Source: an uncultured Clostridia bacterium (GTDB lineage: Bacteria; Bacillota; Clostridia; Oscillospirales; Acutalibacteraceae). Taken from it: a stretch of 64,000 nt of DNA. This document shows, in pieces, positions 16,195-25,785 of this stretch. How positions within the stretch are numbered: the stretch's first letter is position 1; each line of letters starts with the position of its first letter. The notes below the pieces were generated by a model that saw nothing but the letters and a program-made list of their open reading frames with translations, had not been told where the DNA came from and searched no databases. Location of the stretch: positions 1 through 64,000 of the forward strand of contig CANQGT010000001.1 in assembly GCA_947623505.1 (NCBI GenBank), in the 5' to 3' direction. The position numbers and the translations under genes are program-made.

Positions 16195-16418
16195 TTATTC
16201 AAATGTCGAATCAAATCTTAGGGATGCTATGGCATATAGGTTTATAGTCCTTTTTGTATCGCCAATCTCAATAGAATAAGGCTTTTCGGCGTTTTTTGCG
16301 TTCTTTCGTTCATCGTATTTACTCACTCTCTCGAAGGTCGAAAAGCTATGTATCGGAAAACCAATCGTATTATGCTCGTCCTCAAAAACGGTAATCGGAA
16401 CATTATCGGGGCTTCTGT
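16195..16418 (-). pseudogene. C-terminal fragment of an unidentified accessory protein
   Basis: The last about 74 residues of a minus-strand gene remain (AYRSPDNVPITVFEDEHNTI, ... KPYSIEIGDTKRTINLYAIA, ending FDSTFE) followed by a terminator hairpin. Upstream the same frame runs on by chance, antisense through the manganese catalase gene, so the 182-codon open frame is a chimera. The parent protein is not recognised. It belongs to the accessory side of the junction near 16,418. Confidence 0.5.
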
Positions 16419-16848
16419 AGGCACGGAGGAACTCGGCCATCTTGAAATGGTTGGCTCGATAGTTCATCAGCTTACAAGAAATCTTACCGAAAAGCAGATC
16501 GAGGACAGCGGCTTTGCGCCGTACTTCGTAGACCACACAACGGGCGTTTATCCCACGGCGGCAAGCGGATTTCCGTGGAGCGCGGCGTCTATGCAGGTAA
16601 AGGGTGACCCGATAGCCGACCTCAACGAGGATCTCGGCGCCGAACAGAAAGCCCGCGTAACTTACGACAACATTCTGCGGCTTGTTGACGATCCCGACGT
16701 GATTGAGCCGATAAAATTCCTGCGCGAGCGCGAGGTAGTCCATTATCAGAGATTCGGTGAGGGGCTCAGACTGCTTACCGACAAGCTGAACAGCAAGAAC
16801 TATTATGCGTTTAACCCCGGATTTGACAGAATGCCGAAAGAAAAATAA
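16418..16848 (+). pseudogene. Manganese catalase / CotJC-like protein, N-terminally truncated
   Basis: From VGTEELGHLEMVGSIVHQL onward the frame is a typical manganese catalase: metal-binding Glu and His in GTEELGHLEM, then DHTTGVYPTAASG, QVKGDPIADL, EQKARVTYDNILRLVDD and REREVVHYQRFGE. The normal N-terminal 60-70 residues, including the first metal-ligand helix, are replaced by unrelated accessory sequence (KNGNRNIIGAS). An ATG at 16,348 is in frame, but it has no good ribosome binding site, and the protein would lack the first half of its di-manganese site. I infer the gene was cut by insertion of the mobile region; its 5' part may lie left of this window. Confidence 0.8.
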
Positions 16849-16869
16849 AAATCAAAATATATCTGTTTT

Positions 16870-17019
16870 GGTATGGCGGCTGCGCAAGCGGCTGCTTATT
16901 TTTTCGCTTAAATAAAACTTTTGCGGCGATTTTCACTCAATATCGATTATTGAAATAAGCAATGATATAATGGCGCTGTAAATAATTCTTAAAGGCGAAA
17001 ATATGGATTTCGGCATACA
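16870..17019. repeat. Direct repeat copy 1 (150 bp), duplicated intergenic region
   Basis: This stretch matches 19,217-19,365 closely over its whole length. It holds the terminator hairpin of the catalase gene (16,876-16,905: stem around a GCAA loop, then TTATTTTTT), a degraded copy of the alpha-galactosidase promoter (TCGATT where copy 2 has TTGATT, then TATAAT), the ribosome binding site and the first codons ATGGATTTCGGCATACA. After that it diverges. The rest of 17,020-17,153 holds only an AT-rich leader with a TATAAT at about 17,111. Confidence 0.85.
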
Positions 17020-17153
17020 GTATCTTAATCATATTTATATGATATTTTATCAATCTGCCCTTGTCAATAAGAATGATATAATCGGAAATGTTTTTTGAAA
17101 TGTAATGTGTTATAATGCAGTCACACTTGCAGGTGTTAGGAAAGGAGGAAACA

Positions 17154-18422
17154 ATGGATAACCGCAAAATAATTCAAAATATTCTTGATTATATTGAGAA
17201 TAACCTCAAGGCTGAAATCAATATCAATGAACTGTGTGATATGGCGGGATATTCCTATGTGCATTTTTGCAGACTGTTTTCATATTATATCGGTATATCT
17301 CCGAGTGAATACATTAGGAGAAGAAGATTAATTTATGCTGTTTATGATATGTCAAACGGAATGACCAAGGTTGATATTGCGCTGTCTTATGGCTTTGAAA
17401 CTCATGCCGGATTTTACAAGGCTTTTAAGCGTGAGTTCAATTGTTCACCCTCCGAATTCATCAAATCTTATAAAGGCGAAAAGCCCTATAAGATTAACAT
17501 TTTGCAGGAGGAACATATTATGATTTCAAAAAATAAAATGCAAAAACTGCTTCATCATTGGAATTTACAGAGCGACTGCATTGGAAATATTTACAATGAA
17601 AATACAGGCAGGCAAAGTGAAAATACTTACCATATCGGTGATGATTATATAATCAAATTTTCTGCTAATTACGGCAGTATAAAGAATAGTATCAGCATAA
17701 CAAACAGCCTCGCAAAATCAAATTTACCTGTTGCCGAAATCATTAAAACCGATGACGGTTCCGATTATCTGCAGGACGGCGAGCTTTATTTTATCGTAAC
17801 GAAACGAATCAATGGCAGTCAGCTGAAATGCGAGGATATTTTCAAACATACCGATATTGCATATCAGATAGGCAGTAACATAGCAAGGCTTCACAAAGCG
17901 CTGAAAACGTTTGACGAAAGCAATTATAACCGAACTGACATTTTGGGTGATGTTAAATCTGCATTGCCGAAGGTTCAGAATTTGGTCAAATTGAGTGACG
18001 GTTTTCTTGAAGATTTCAGCGCAATTTTTGATAAACTGCCGGCGCAGATTATCCACCGTGACATAAATCCGTCAAATATGATTTTTGACAAGGGTAAATT
18101 CAAGGGCTTTATCGACTTTGATTTAACAGAGGTTAATGTAAGAATATTTGATATATGCTACTGTGCTACGGCAATACTTTCAGAATGTTTTAATAATGCC
18201 AATATTGATAAAAGCAAGTGGCTTGAAATATTTTATTATCTTGTAAAAGGTTATGAGCGTATTACTCCGCTGTCCAAATATGAAAAGCAGGCTTTGCCTT
18301 ATGTGATTTATTCCATTCATATTATCTGTATTGTCTATTTCAGTCAGTATGATAAATTTGATAACCTGACAAAAATAAATATGGATATGCTGAAATGGAT
18401 TGTTAATGAATTAAAAGTATAA
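17154..18422 (+). CDS. AraC-type HTH fused to an aminoglycoside phosphotransferase-like kinase
   Basis: The 422-aa product has two parts. Residues 1 to about 105 are a double AraC helix-turn-helix (INELCDMAGYSYVHFCRLFS, then DIALSYGFETHAGFYKAFKR). Residues about 125-422 are an APH/choline-kinase fold with catalytic loop IIHRDINPSNMIF (about 298-310) and metal-binding GFIDFDLTEV (about 317-326). The first unit could sense or modify a small molecule with the kinase part, or the protein could be a resistance-type kinase that regulates itself; the substrate is unknown. The ATG at 17,154 has an AAGGAGG site. It lies inside the segment bounded by the 150-bp repeats, so it was probably gained by transfer. 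A strong terminator follows. Confidence 0.85.
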   Translation: MDNRKIIQNILDYIENNLKAEININELCDMAGYSYVHFCRLFSYYIGISPSEYIRRRRLIYAVYDMSNGMTKVDIALSYGFETHAGFYKAFKREFNCSPSEFIKSYKGEKPYKINILQEEHIMISKNKMQKLLHHWNLQSDCIGNIYNENTGRQSENTYHIGDDYIIKFSANYGSIKNSISITNSLAKSNLPVAEIIKTDDGSDYLQDGELYFIVTKRINGSQLKCEDIFKHTDIAYQIGSNIARLHKALKTFDESNYNRTDILGDVKSALPKVQNLVKLSDGFLEDFSAIFDKLPAQIIHRDINPSNMIFDKGKFKGFIDFDLTEVNVRIFDICYCATAILSECFNNANIDKSKWLEIFYYLVKGYERITPLSKYEKQALPYVIYSIHIICIVYFSQYDKFDNLTKINMDMLKWIVNELKV

Positions 18423-18427
18423 ATGTA

Positions 18428-18470
18428 AAAAGCAAGATGTGTTGATTTCACATCTTGCTTTTAGATTTTT
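18428..18470 (+). terminator. Strong terminator after the AraC-APH gene
   Basis: A perfect 14-bp stem, AAAAGCAAGATGTG (18,428-18,441) with CACATCTTGCTTTT (18,449-18,462), and a T-rich tail. It could work in both directions. Confidence 0.85.
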
Positions 18471-18569
18471 ATATACCTGTTCAACCTCACTTCATCTTGT
18501 AACATAGTGTATAAACACTATATTTTATTGAATTTCACCTAAAACGCTTGACAAAATAGTATTTCATCT

Positions 18570-18830
18570 CTAATCTGCTAAACCGGATTATTAAGTCCTA
18601 ATTTGCAGAGATATAACACCTTTCGCAACAGATGGATAGGTGCATACTTGGCAGATAAAGGTATTAGGGTTATACCGACAGTTAGCCGGGGACTTGAAAA
18701 TACTTTTGATTTCTGTTTTAATGGTATTGAGAAAGGAAGCATAGCCCACCGAAATATCACTCTGATCCCCACGATGTTTCAATCGAATGGAATGAAGAAA
18801 CGGGGGCTCCTGTTTGAGGAAAAGATATAA
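18570..18830 (+). pseudogene. DUF4417-family remnant
   Basis: The frame contains RNRWIGAYLADKGIRVIPTV and NTFDFCFNGIEKGSIA, the conserved C-terminal block of DUF4417 proteins, which are common on phages and plasmids. The rest of the domain is missing: upstream is a non-coding AT-rich stretch, and downstream the frame drifts into unrelated sequence. No ribosome binding site is seen. It is a dead fragment in the 18,471-18,889 gap, which otherwise holds nothing I can recognise. Confidence 0.6.
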
Positions 18831-18889
18831 ATTATTTTGATGGAAATATTCCGGAATTTAAATATTATAAAATAACAGGAGAAGATAAT

Positions 18890-19156
18890 ATGAGTTGCGA
18901 ATATGATTTTGATTACAAAACCAAATATGAATTCAAAGATTCTGTGATGCGTCATGCTGAGATTGTATTTGAATGGAATGATGAAGAGTATGAAATATGT
19001 TCTTTAGATGGTAAAAAATGGCTGTTCTGCAACCATAAAGATGATTCCGAAGATATGTTCTTTGAAGATATTGATGATGTAATGAATCATAAAATCGGTG
19101 ATGACAAATTAATTGATATTTGCACAAAATTCACCGTAATTGAAAGAACCTTCTGA
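18890..19156 (+). CDS. Small acidic hypothetical protein (88 aa)
   Basis: The ATG follows AGGAGAAG. The product is acidic (many Asp and Glu: DDSEDMFFEDIDDVMNH), begins MSCEYDFDYKTKYEFKD and has no signal peptide or membrane segment. The acidic, compact character is like some immunity or antitoxin-type proteins, but there is no homology I can name and no partner gene beside it. It lies at the end of the 2.2-kb segment bounded by the direct repeats. Confidence 0.55.
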   Translation: MSCEYDFDYKTKYEFKDSVMRHAEIVFEWNDEEYEICSLDGKKWLFCNHKDDSEDMFFEDIDDVMNHKIGDDKLIDICTKFTVIERTF

Positions 19157-19216
19157 ATTAAAAAATGCTGATGATTTTATGAGTTATAGGTCATTGATAT
19201 TTCCTACAAGATTGAG

Positions 19217-19365
19217 GGTATGGCGGCTGCGCAAGCGGCTGCTTTTTTTCGCTTATTCAAAACTTCCGAGGCGATTTTCACAACAATATTGATTATTGAG
19301 ATAAGCAATGATATAATGGCGCTGTTAATAATTCTTAAAGGTGAAAATATGGATTTCGGCATACA
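19217..19365. repeat. Direct repeat copy 2 (149 bp), with the alpha-galactosidase promoter
   Basis: Near-identical partner of 16,870-17,019, with scattered substitutions and one length difference. Here the sequence continues into the intact alpha-galactosidase gene, so this copy carries the functional promoter. Confidence 0.85.
19289..19317 (+). promoter_or_regulatory. Promoter of the alpha-galactosidase gene
   Basis: TTGATT (19,289-19,294) and TATAAT (19,312-19,317) with 17-bp spacing, 31 bp upstream of the ATG. Confidence 0.75.
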
Positions 19366-21196
19366 ATTTAAAATTCGGGGAGACAGCTTCGGCGGGCACT
19401 TTATAAACGGCATTTCAATGGCGGAAAGCGAAAGCCCTGATAAATGCGAATTGGTTTATTTTGATGAGGACAAAAGCGTTTACAATTCAAGCGACGGTTA
19501 TAAGATAACCGCGTATCACATTAAAAAGAACGGCGTTTACGAGTGCCGCGCGACATTTGAAAACAATTCAAATTCCACGGTGACACTTGAAATGCTCTCA
19601 TCATTCTGCGTTCAAAATATAAGCGCAGATACCATTCACAGGGCAACTTCCTTTTGGAGCGCCGAAGGCAAGCTTTTGAGCCAAAAGCTCACGGAGCTTA
19701 ATATGGAGCGTTCTTGGAGCGGGCACGGTATAAGAATTGAGAAATTCGGCCAGATCGGCTCGATGCCGGTGCGCAAATGGTTCCCGTTCATCGCGCTTGA
19801 GGACAGCGAAAGCTCAGAATTTATCGGCGTTCAGCTTTATTGCCCGTCAAGCTGGCAGATAGAGTTATTCCGTTATAAAGAGCCGCTTACGCTTACAGGC
19901 GGGCTCGCCGATTTCGACTACGGCCATTGGTGCAAAAACATAGCGCCCGGAGAGAGCTTTACAACGCCGAAAGCAACGGTCGCGTCGGGAAACAGCCTTG
20001 AGCGTGTTTGCGATATGCTCGTTAAGGCTCAAAATCCCGATATATCCCCCGTTGACGGGGATATGCCCGTGATTTTCAACGAATACTGCACATCTTGGGG
20101 CAATCCCACAACGGAATGCCTTGAAAAAACCGCGGCGAAATTACAGGGCAGCGGAATAAAATACCTTGTGATGGACAGCGGCTGGTACAAGGAGCAGGGC
20201 AAAGATTGGTGGAGCACGATAGGCGACTGGAACGTAAGCAAAGAGCTTTTTCCAAACGGTCTTAAACCTGTTTGCGATATGATAAAATCATACGGCCTTA
20301 TTCCCGGAATATGGTTTGAAATGGAAAACGCCGCCCCGCTTTCCGAAATTTACGGCAAAACTGAGTACCTTCTTTCGCGTTTTGAAACGCCGCTGAACGT
20401 ATCGGGGCACAGATTTCTCGATCTGCGCGACGACTGGTGCGTAAATTATCTTGACAAAAAAGTTATTAAGCTCCTACGCGAGAGCGGCTTCGGATATTTG
20501 AAAATCGATTACAACGAAAACATCGGAGTAGGCTGCGACGGCGCGGAAAGTCTCGGCGAGGGGCTTCGTCAATACGCGCTCGCAAGCCAAAACTATTTTA
20601 AACGCATTAAAGAAAAACTGCCCGATATGGTAATTGAAAATTGCGCGAGCGGCGGCCATCGGCTTGAGCCGTCAACAATGGAATTGTGCTCTATGGCAAG
20701 CTTCTCCGACGCTCACGAATGTAAAAGCATTCCCATAATCGCCGCGAATCTTCACAGGCTGATAAAGCCGAGGCAAAGTCAAATTTGGGCGGTTCTTCGA
20801 GCGGGCGACGATATACATCGAACATATTACAGCCTTATTTCCGGATTTTTGGGACGCCTTTGCCTGAGCGGAGAGATTTTTGATTTGCCGCAAGAGAATT
20901 GGAGCATCGTGCTTGACGCCGTTAAATTCTACAATGAGATTAAGCACATTATAAACAACGGATTTACAAGTGTGATCGACTGCACCGTTAAGGATTATAG
21001 CGATCCGGCAGGCTATCAAATCGTTTTGCGCGAAACGGAAAGCGAAGCGCTGCTTATAGCGCACACCTTTAAAAACGGAGCAAATCCGCCGATAGGCAAG
21101 TATCTTGAAAACAACGATATAATCAAGATGTTCGGCAGTGAGCTTAACGCGGATTTTCGCGCCGTATGCTATCTACTGAAAAAATCCGATAAATAA
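19349..21196 (+). CDS. Alpha-galactosidase, glycoside hydrolase family 36
   Basis: The enzyme is 615 aa and removes alpha-1,6-linked galactose from oligosaccharides or glycans. GH36 motifs are clear: YLVMDSGWYKEQGKDWWST, GIWFEMENA, the nucleophile Asp in YLKIDYNEN (about residue 386) and the acid/base Asp in SFSDAHE (about 453). The N-terminal 250 residues are the beta-supersandwich domain. No signal peptide, so cytoplasmic. The frame is open further upstream, but the ATG at 19,349 has an AAAGGTG site and the promoter overlaps the upstream part. A terminator follows. It is a stand-alone gene. Confidence 0.92.
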   Translation: MDFGIQFKIRGDSFGGHFINGISMAESESPDKCELVYFDEDKSVYNSSDGYKITAYHIKKNGVYECRATFENNSNSTVTLEMLSSFCVQNISADTIHRATSFWSAEGKLLSQKLTELNMERSWSGHGIRIEKFGQIGSMPVRKWFPFIALEDSESSEFIGVQLYCPSSWQIELFRYKEPLTLTGGLADFDYGHWCKNIAPGESFTTPKATVASGNSLERVCDMLVKAQNPDISPVDGDMPVIFNEYCTSWGNPTTECLEKTAAKLQGSGIKYLVMDSGWYKEQGKDWWSTIGDWNVSKELFPNGLKPVCDMIKSYGLIPGIWFEMENAAPLSEIYGKTEYLLSRFETPLNVSGHRFLDLRDDWCVNYLDKKVIKLLRESGFGYLKIDYNENIGVGCDGAESLGEGLRQYALASQNYFKRIKEKLPDMVIENCASGGHRLEPSTMELCSMASFSDAHECKSIPIIAANLHRLIKPRQSQIWAVLRAGDDIHRTYYSLISGFLGRLCLSGEIFDLPQENWSIVLDAVKFYNEIKHIINNGFTSVIDCTVKDYSDPAGYQIVLRETESEALLIAHTFKNGANPPIGKYLENNDIIKMFGSELNADFRAVCYLLKKSDK

Positions 21197-21210
21197 AAAA
21201 GATACAAACA

Positions 21211-21242
21211 AAATCCGAGGGCGGCAGTCCTCGGATTTTTTA
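21211..21242 (+). terminator. Terminator of the alpha-galactosidase gene
   Basis: AAATCCGAGG (21,211-21,220) and CCTCGGATTT (21,229-21,238) form a perfect stem followed by T residues. Confidence 0.85.
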
Positions 21243-21378
21243 TGATAAGATTTCAGATTTTTCTCAATGTGCTTTGCATAATTTTCGGCGGCAAACCGCA
21301 AATTCCGACATAAAACGCCTCTCCGTGCTCCTCCGTTTCATTCGGGAAATGAGGGCGTTAAACGGCATTTAAACACAT

Positions 21379-22005
21379 CTAATCAATGAGCAACTCAACC
21401 TCTATATCATTGTCAACAAGCGCCTTGAATTTTTTGCCGCAGCTTTTGCTGCCTACGATACTGCCGTAATGATACGGAATAACTTTTTTCGGCTTCATTC
21501 TGTTTATAAGCCCCGCCGCCTCTCGGTAATCCATAGTATATGTTCCGCCTATGGGAACAAAAGCGATATCCGCTTTGAATTCCTCCGCTTCGCTTATCGC
21601 GTCTATATCGCCCGCCACATAGATTTTTTTGCCCTCGATTTCGGCAATATACCCAAGCCAACCGTATTCTTTTTTGTGCATCGGCTTATTCGTGTTGTAG
21701 GCGGGAACGGCAAGGATTTTAACGCCGAGGATTTCGGCGGTTTCACCGGGATTCATCGCAAAAATATTCTGCGGCGCAACGCCGATTTTAAGCAGCTCCG
21801 CGCTCATTGATTTCGGCGCAACGAAGATCGTGCTCTCCTTTTTTACTTTCGCAATATCATTGGGCGAAAAATGGTCAAAATGCGGGTGGGTTATGAATAT
21901 AATATCCGCGCCGTTTACCTTTGCTTTTATTTTGAACGGGTCAAAATGAATCACAATTTCGCTTTCAATTCTCACGCTGCTTTGAGCGTTTATGAAATAA
22001 CGCAT
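21379..22005 (-). CDS. MBL-fold metal-dependent hydrolase (UlaG-like)
   Basis: The product is 208 aa. The metal-binding motif THPHFDHFS lies near residue 50, and further ligands are likely in VAGDID (Asp) and IPYHYGSI (His). It resembles the small UlaG/YtkL-like metallo-beta-lactamase-fold hydrolases, whose substrates are mostly unknown. The ATG at 22,003-22,005 follows GGGAGG; nine more codons of open frame upstream lack a site. It is convergent with the alpha-galactosidase gene. The 133 bp between the two terminating genes hold no other gene. Confidence 0.85.
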   Translation of the reverse strand: MRYFINAQSSVRIESEIVIHFDPFKIKAKVNGADIIFITHPHFDHFSPNDIAKVKKESTIFVAPKSMSAELLKIGVAPQNIFAMNPGETAEILGVKILAVPAYNTNKPMHKKEYGWLGYIAEIEGKKIYVAGDIDAISEAEEFKADIAFVPIGGTYTMDYREAAGLINRMKPKKVIPYHYGSIVGSKSCGKKFKALVDNDIEVELLID

Positions 22006-22179
22006 ATTAAACCTCCCGTAATTCAAAAACATAATTAATTATCGGATTTGACTTCGGTCAAGCCCGATTTCCGCAGTGTTTAACTCACCGTTAAAATTGC
22101 AATAATGTAATTAAGCCGTAAAAAACATTTTTTAACATCTTTGATTCCTGCCCGCACCTTTAGGCTTAACTGCTTGCAG

Positions 22180-25100
22180 GAATTACTACCTTATGAAATT
22201 ACACTACTCTCAAACAAGAAATTATTTTATTCGTTAAAAACCTAAGTTTTACTACCTTATGAAATTACACTACTCTCAAACAGAAACATTAAATGTAGCG
22301 TCCTTAATTTGGTTTTACTACCTTATGAAATTACACTACTCTCAAACCGGTTCAATCAGCTGCTGAAGCTTCTGCTTGTTTTACTACCTTATGAAATTAC
22401 ACTACTCTCAAACTAAAATTACGGCATTGTCAAGCCGAGGTTGTTTTACTACCTTATGAAATTACACTACTCTCAAACTCGGGCTTGATTCTCCGATGGA
22501 AATTTTTTGTTTTACTACCTTATGAAATTACACTACTCTCAAACCTCGTTTTCGAGCATAACGGTAGTTTTGTAGTTTTACTACCTTATGAAATTACACT
22601 ACTCTCAAACCGCTCATCGGCAGAGGTGAACAAGTGAAATGTTTTACTACCTTATGAAATTACACTACTCTCAAACTCGGGCTTGATTCTCCGATGGAAA
22701 TTTTTTGTTTTACTACCTTATGAAATTACACTACTCTCAAACTGTGTTGGGCTTGCGAAGAAACAGCTTCTGGTTTTACTACCTTATGAAATTACACTAC
22801 TCTCAAACGAGCAGGCTGTTGAAAGCGTCGCTCGTGAGTTTTACTACCTTATGAAATTACACTACTCTCAAACGCTCGTACTCTACTTTGACGAGGTTCT
22901 CATGTTTTACTACCTTATGAAATTACACTACTCTCAAACCTGATGCCTCCAAGTTCTTCGAGCCAATAGTTTTACTACCTTATGAAATTACACTACTCTC
23001 AAACGATGTGTCATTATATGGCATTAAAGAAAATGTTTTACTACCTTATGAAATTACACTACTCTCAAACTCGCAACAGCGAATATCACAATGCAGACCG
23101 GTTTTACTACCTTATGAAATTACACTACTCTCAAACCGTTATGTTGATAAACTTAAAAGAATGATGGTTTTACTACCTTATGAAATTACACTACTCTCAA
23201 ACAAATGTATTGTAGCTGATTTCCGAACTAATGTTTTACTACCTTATGAAATTACACTACTCTCAAACCGCTATGGTCTGAATAGAAACAGATTTTGGTT
23301 TTACTACCTTATGAAATTACACTACTCTCAAACTAAGCCCGGTTGCTTTTCGAAGTCGGGCAAGTTTTACTACCTTATGAAATTACACTACTCTCAAACA
23401 CGGTACAAGAGGAATACCTTGCCGAGCTGTTTTACTACCTTATGAAATTACACTACTCTCAAACGACTTTTTGATGTTGCACGGACATTACAATGTTTTA
23501 CTACCTTATGAAATTACACTACTCTCAAACCTTATAAATGTATACCCAACCGGTCAATAGTTTTACTACCTTATGAAATTACACTACTCTCAAACAGTAA
23601 GAGAGCAAAGAAAAAATGAAAATAGTTTTACTACCTTATGAAATTACACTACTCTCAAACTAATCACCTGCGACAACGCAGAGCCGAAGGTTTTACTACC
23701 TTATGAAATTACACTACTCTCAAACAGTGGCGGTCAAAATATAATCCTCGCCTTGTTTTACTACCTTATGAAATTACACTACTCTCAAACCGCAAACAGT
23801 CTCTTTGCAGTCTCAATATCGTTTTACTACCTTATGAAATTACACTACTCTCAAACTTACCGCTGACCCTAATCAAGCAAGAATGTTGTTTTACTACCTT
23901 ATGAAATTACACTACTCTCAAACGACGGTCTTTTGTAGCCCATTTTCTCGCCGTTTTACTACCTTATGAAATTACACTACTCTCAAACCAAGGCGTGGCG
24001 AGATACAAGGGCTTATATGTTTTACTACCTTATGAAATTACACTACTCTCAAACGTTTTCTGTTTTTTCGCCGATAAATTCGGCGTTTTACTACCTTATG
24101 AAATTACACTACTCTCAAACCCAATTGCCGCTGTTGCGATTGCCGCTGTGTTTTACTACCTTATGAAATTACACTACTCTCAAACAGAGTAGCGCCGCAG
24201 TTAGAGCAGCGAACAGTTTTACTACCTTATGAAATTACACTACTCTCAAACGATAGTTCATTTTTTTACCTCCATAAATAAGTTTTACTACCTTATGAAA
24301 TTACACTACTCTCAAACTACAGCAGGAACGCCAAAGAGATTATAGAGTTTTACTACCTTATGAAATTACACTACTCTCAAACTGCTGTTGCATTGAACGC
24401 CGTGTCAATGTAGTTTTACTACCTTATGAAATTACACTACTCTCAAACTGCTTGTGAGTAGTCATTTAGGAGCTCGTCGTTTTACTACCTTATGAAATTA
24501 CACTACTCTCAAACAAGATATTCCAAATCTCCCGTACGCGACAGTTTTACTACCTTATGAAATTACACTACTCTCAAACTGTCTCTGGCTTCTGATATGC
24601 GTTCTTATTGTTTTACTACCTTATGAAATTACACTACTCTCAAACTCGCAGTTATAGTGACCGTGAAGCATAAGGGTTTTACTACCTTATGAAATTACAC
24701 TACTCTCAAACCGTTTAACTCATATTTTGACTCTTCTTTGGTTTTACTACCTTATGAAATTACACTACTCTCAAACGAGACAGCAGAAGAAACGGTAAAA
24801 GCGACAGTTTTACTACCTTATGAAATTACACTACTCTCAAACCTTGATTTGCTAACTTCGATATTCAAAAGGGTTTTACTACCTTATGAAATTACACTAC
24901 TCTCAAACGAATGTAGATAAAAAAATTCGTGATGTTAGTTTTACTACCTTATGAAATTACACTACTCTCAAACAGAGGGAGAAGTAATGGTTAAAACAAG
25001 ACGGTTTTACTACCTTATGAAATTACACTACTCTCAAACAAGGCCAATACAAGCACCTACAAGGAAGAGTTTTACTACCTTATGAAATTACACTACTCTC

Positions 25101-25696
25101 AAACCATGCCAAGCTCGCGGGCTTTGTTTTTTAAGTTTTACTACCTTATGAAATTACACTACTCTCAAACATTACACGTCTTATTTTCGTCAGATAGTTG
25201 TTTTACTACCTTATGAAATTACACTACTCTCAAACGTACTTATTGCAGTACAAAACGAAAAGATGGTTTTACTACCTTATGAAATTACACTACTCTCAAA
25301 CCTCGTATTCGAGCATGACGGTAGTTTTGTAGTTTTACTACCTTATGAAATTACACTACTCTCAAACAAGATTATAAATATTTTTAAAAAACTCGTTGTT
25401 TTACTACCTTATGAAATTACACTACTCTCAAACGGGAGGTCGACTAATGACTGACGCTATTGGGTTTTACTACCTTATGAAATTACACTACTCTCAAACA
25501 GCATAAATGGTAACCTCATCAAGCAAAATGTTTTACTACCTTATGAAATTACACTACTCTCAAACTATACTGAAGAACTGCGGTAACGGCAGAAGTTTTA
25601 CTACCTTATGAAATTACACTACTCTCAAACTATACGGGAAAGCAGAAATACGCTTTATCCGTTTTACTACCTTATGAAATTACACTACTCTCAAAC
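22180..25696 (-). CRISPR. Type II-A CRISPR array: 54 repeats, 53 spacers
   Basis: The repeat is 36 bp and the spacers are 29-31 bp (mostly 30 or 29). On the minus strand the repeat starts GTTTGAGAGTAGTGTAA and ends GGTAGTAAAAC. Fifty-three repeats look identical. The repeat at 22,180-22,215 differs at its outer three bases (AAT for TTT on the plus strand), so this is the old trailer end. Matching to the tracrRNA anti-repeat shows that crRNAs are made from the minus strand, so the leader is at 25,697-25,785 and new spacers enter at the right. The array is downstream of csn2 in the same direction as the cas genes. Spacer 22,479-22,508 is repeated exactly at 22,677-22,706. Confidence 0.98.
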
Positions 25697-25785
25697 CTCA
25701 AACTTCAAATCACATGTGAGAATAAACGGCGGACACTGCAAGCCGCCTGGCAATTTCATTAGATAATTCTATAATATTACATTTT
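25697..25785 (-). promoter_or_regulatory. CRISPR leader region
   Basis: This 89-bp AT-rich stretch lies between the csn2 stop codon and the newest repeat. It is in the position where Cas1-Cas2-Csn2 direct integration and where crRNA transcription should start. A GGCGG...CCGCC-type inverted repeat lies at about 25,730-25,747. Role inferred from position. Confidence 0.65.

Noticed and set aside
16195-16743. A 182-codon minus-strand gene
   Set aside because: Only its last about 74 codons look like coding sequence. The rest is antisense to the conserved manganese catalase frame, so the open frame is a chimera across the junction.
22683-25454. Open frames of 60-145 codons in the CRISPR array
   Set aside because: They are translations of the repeat (peptide YYLMKLHYSQT or LLPYEITLLSN repeated) and contain no gene signals.
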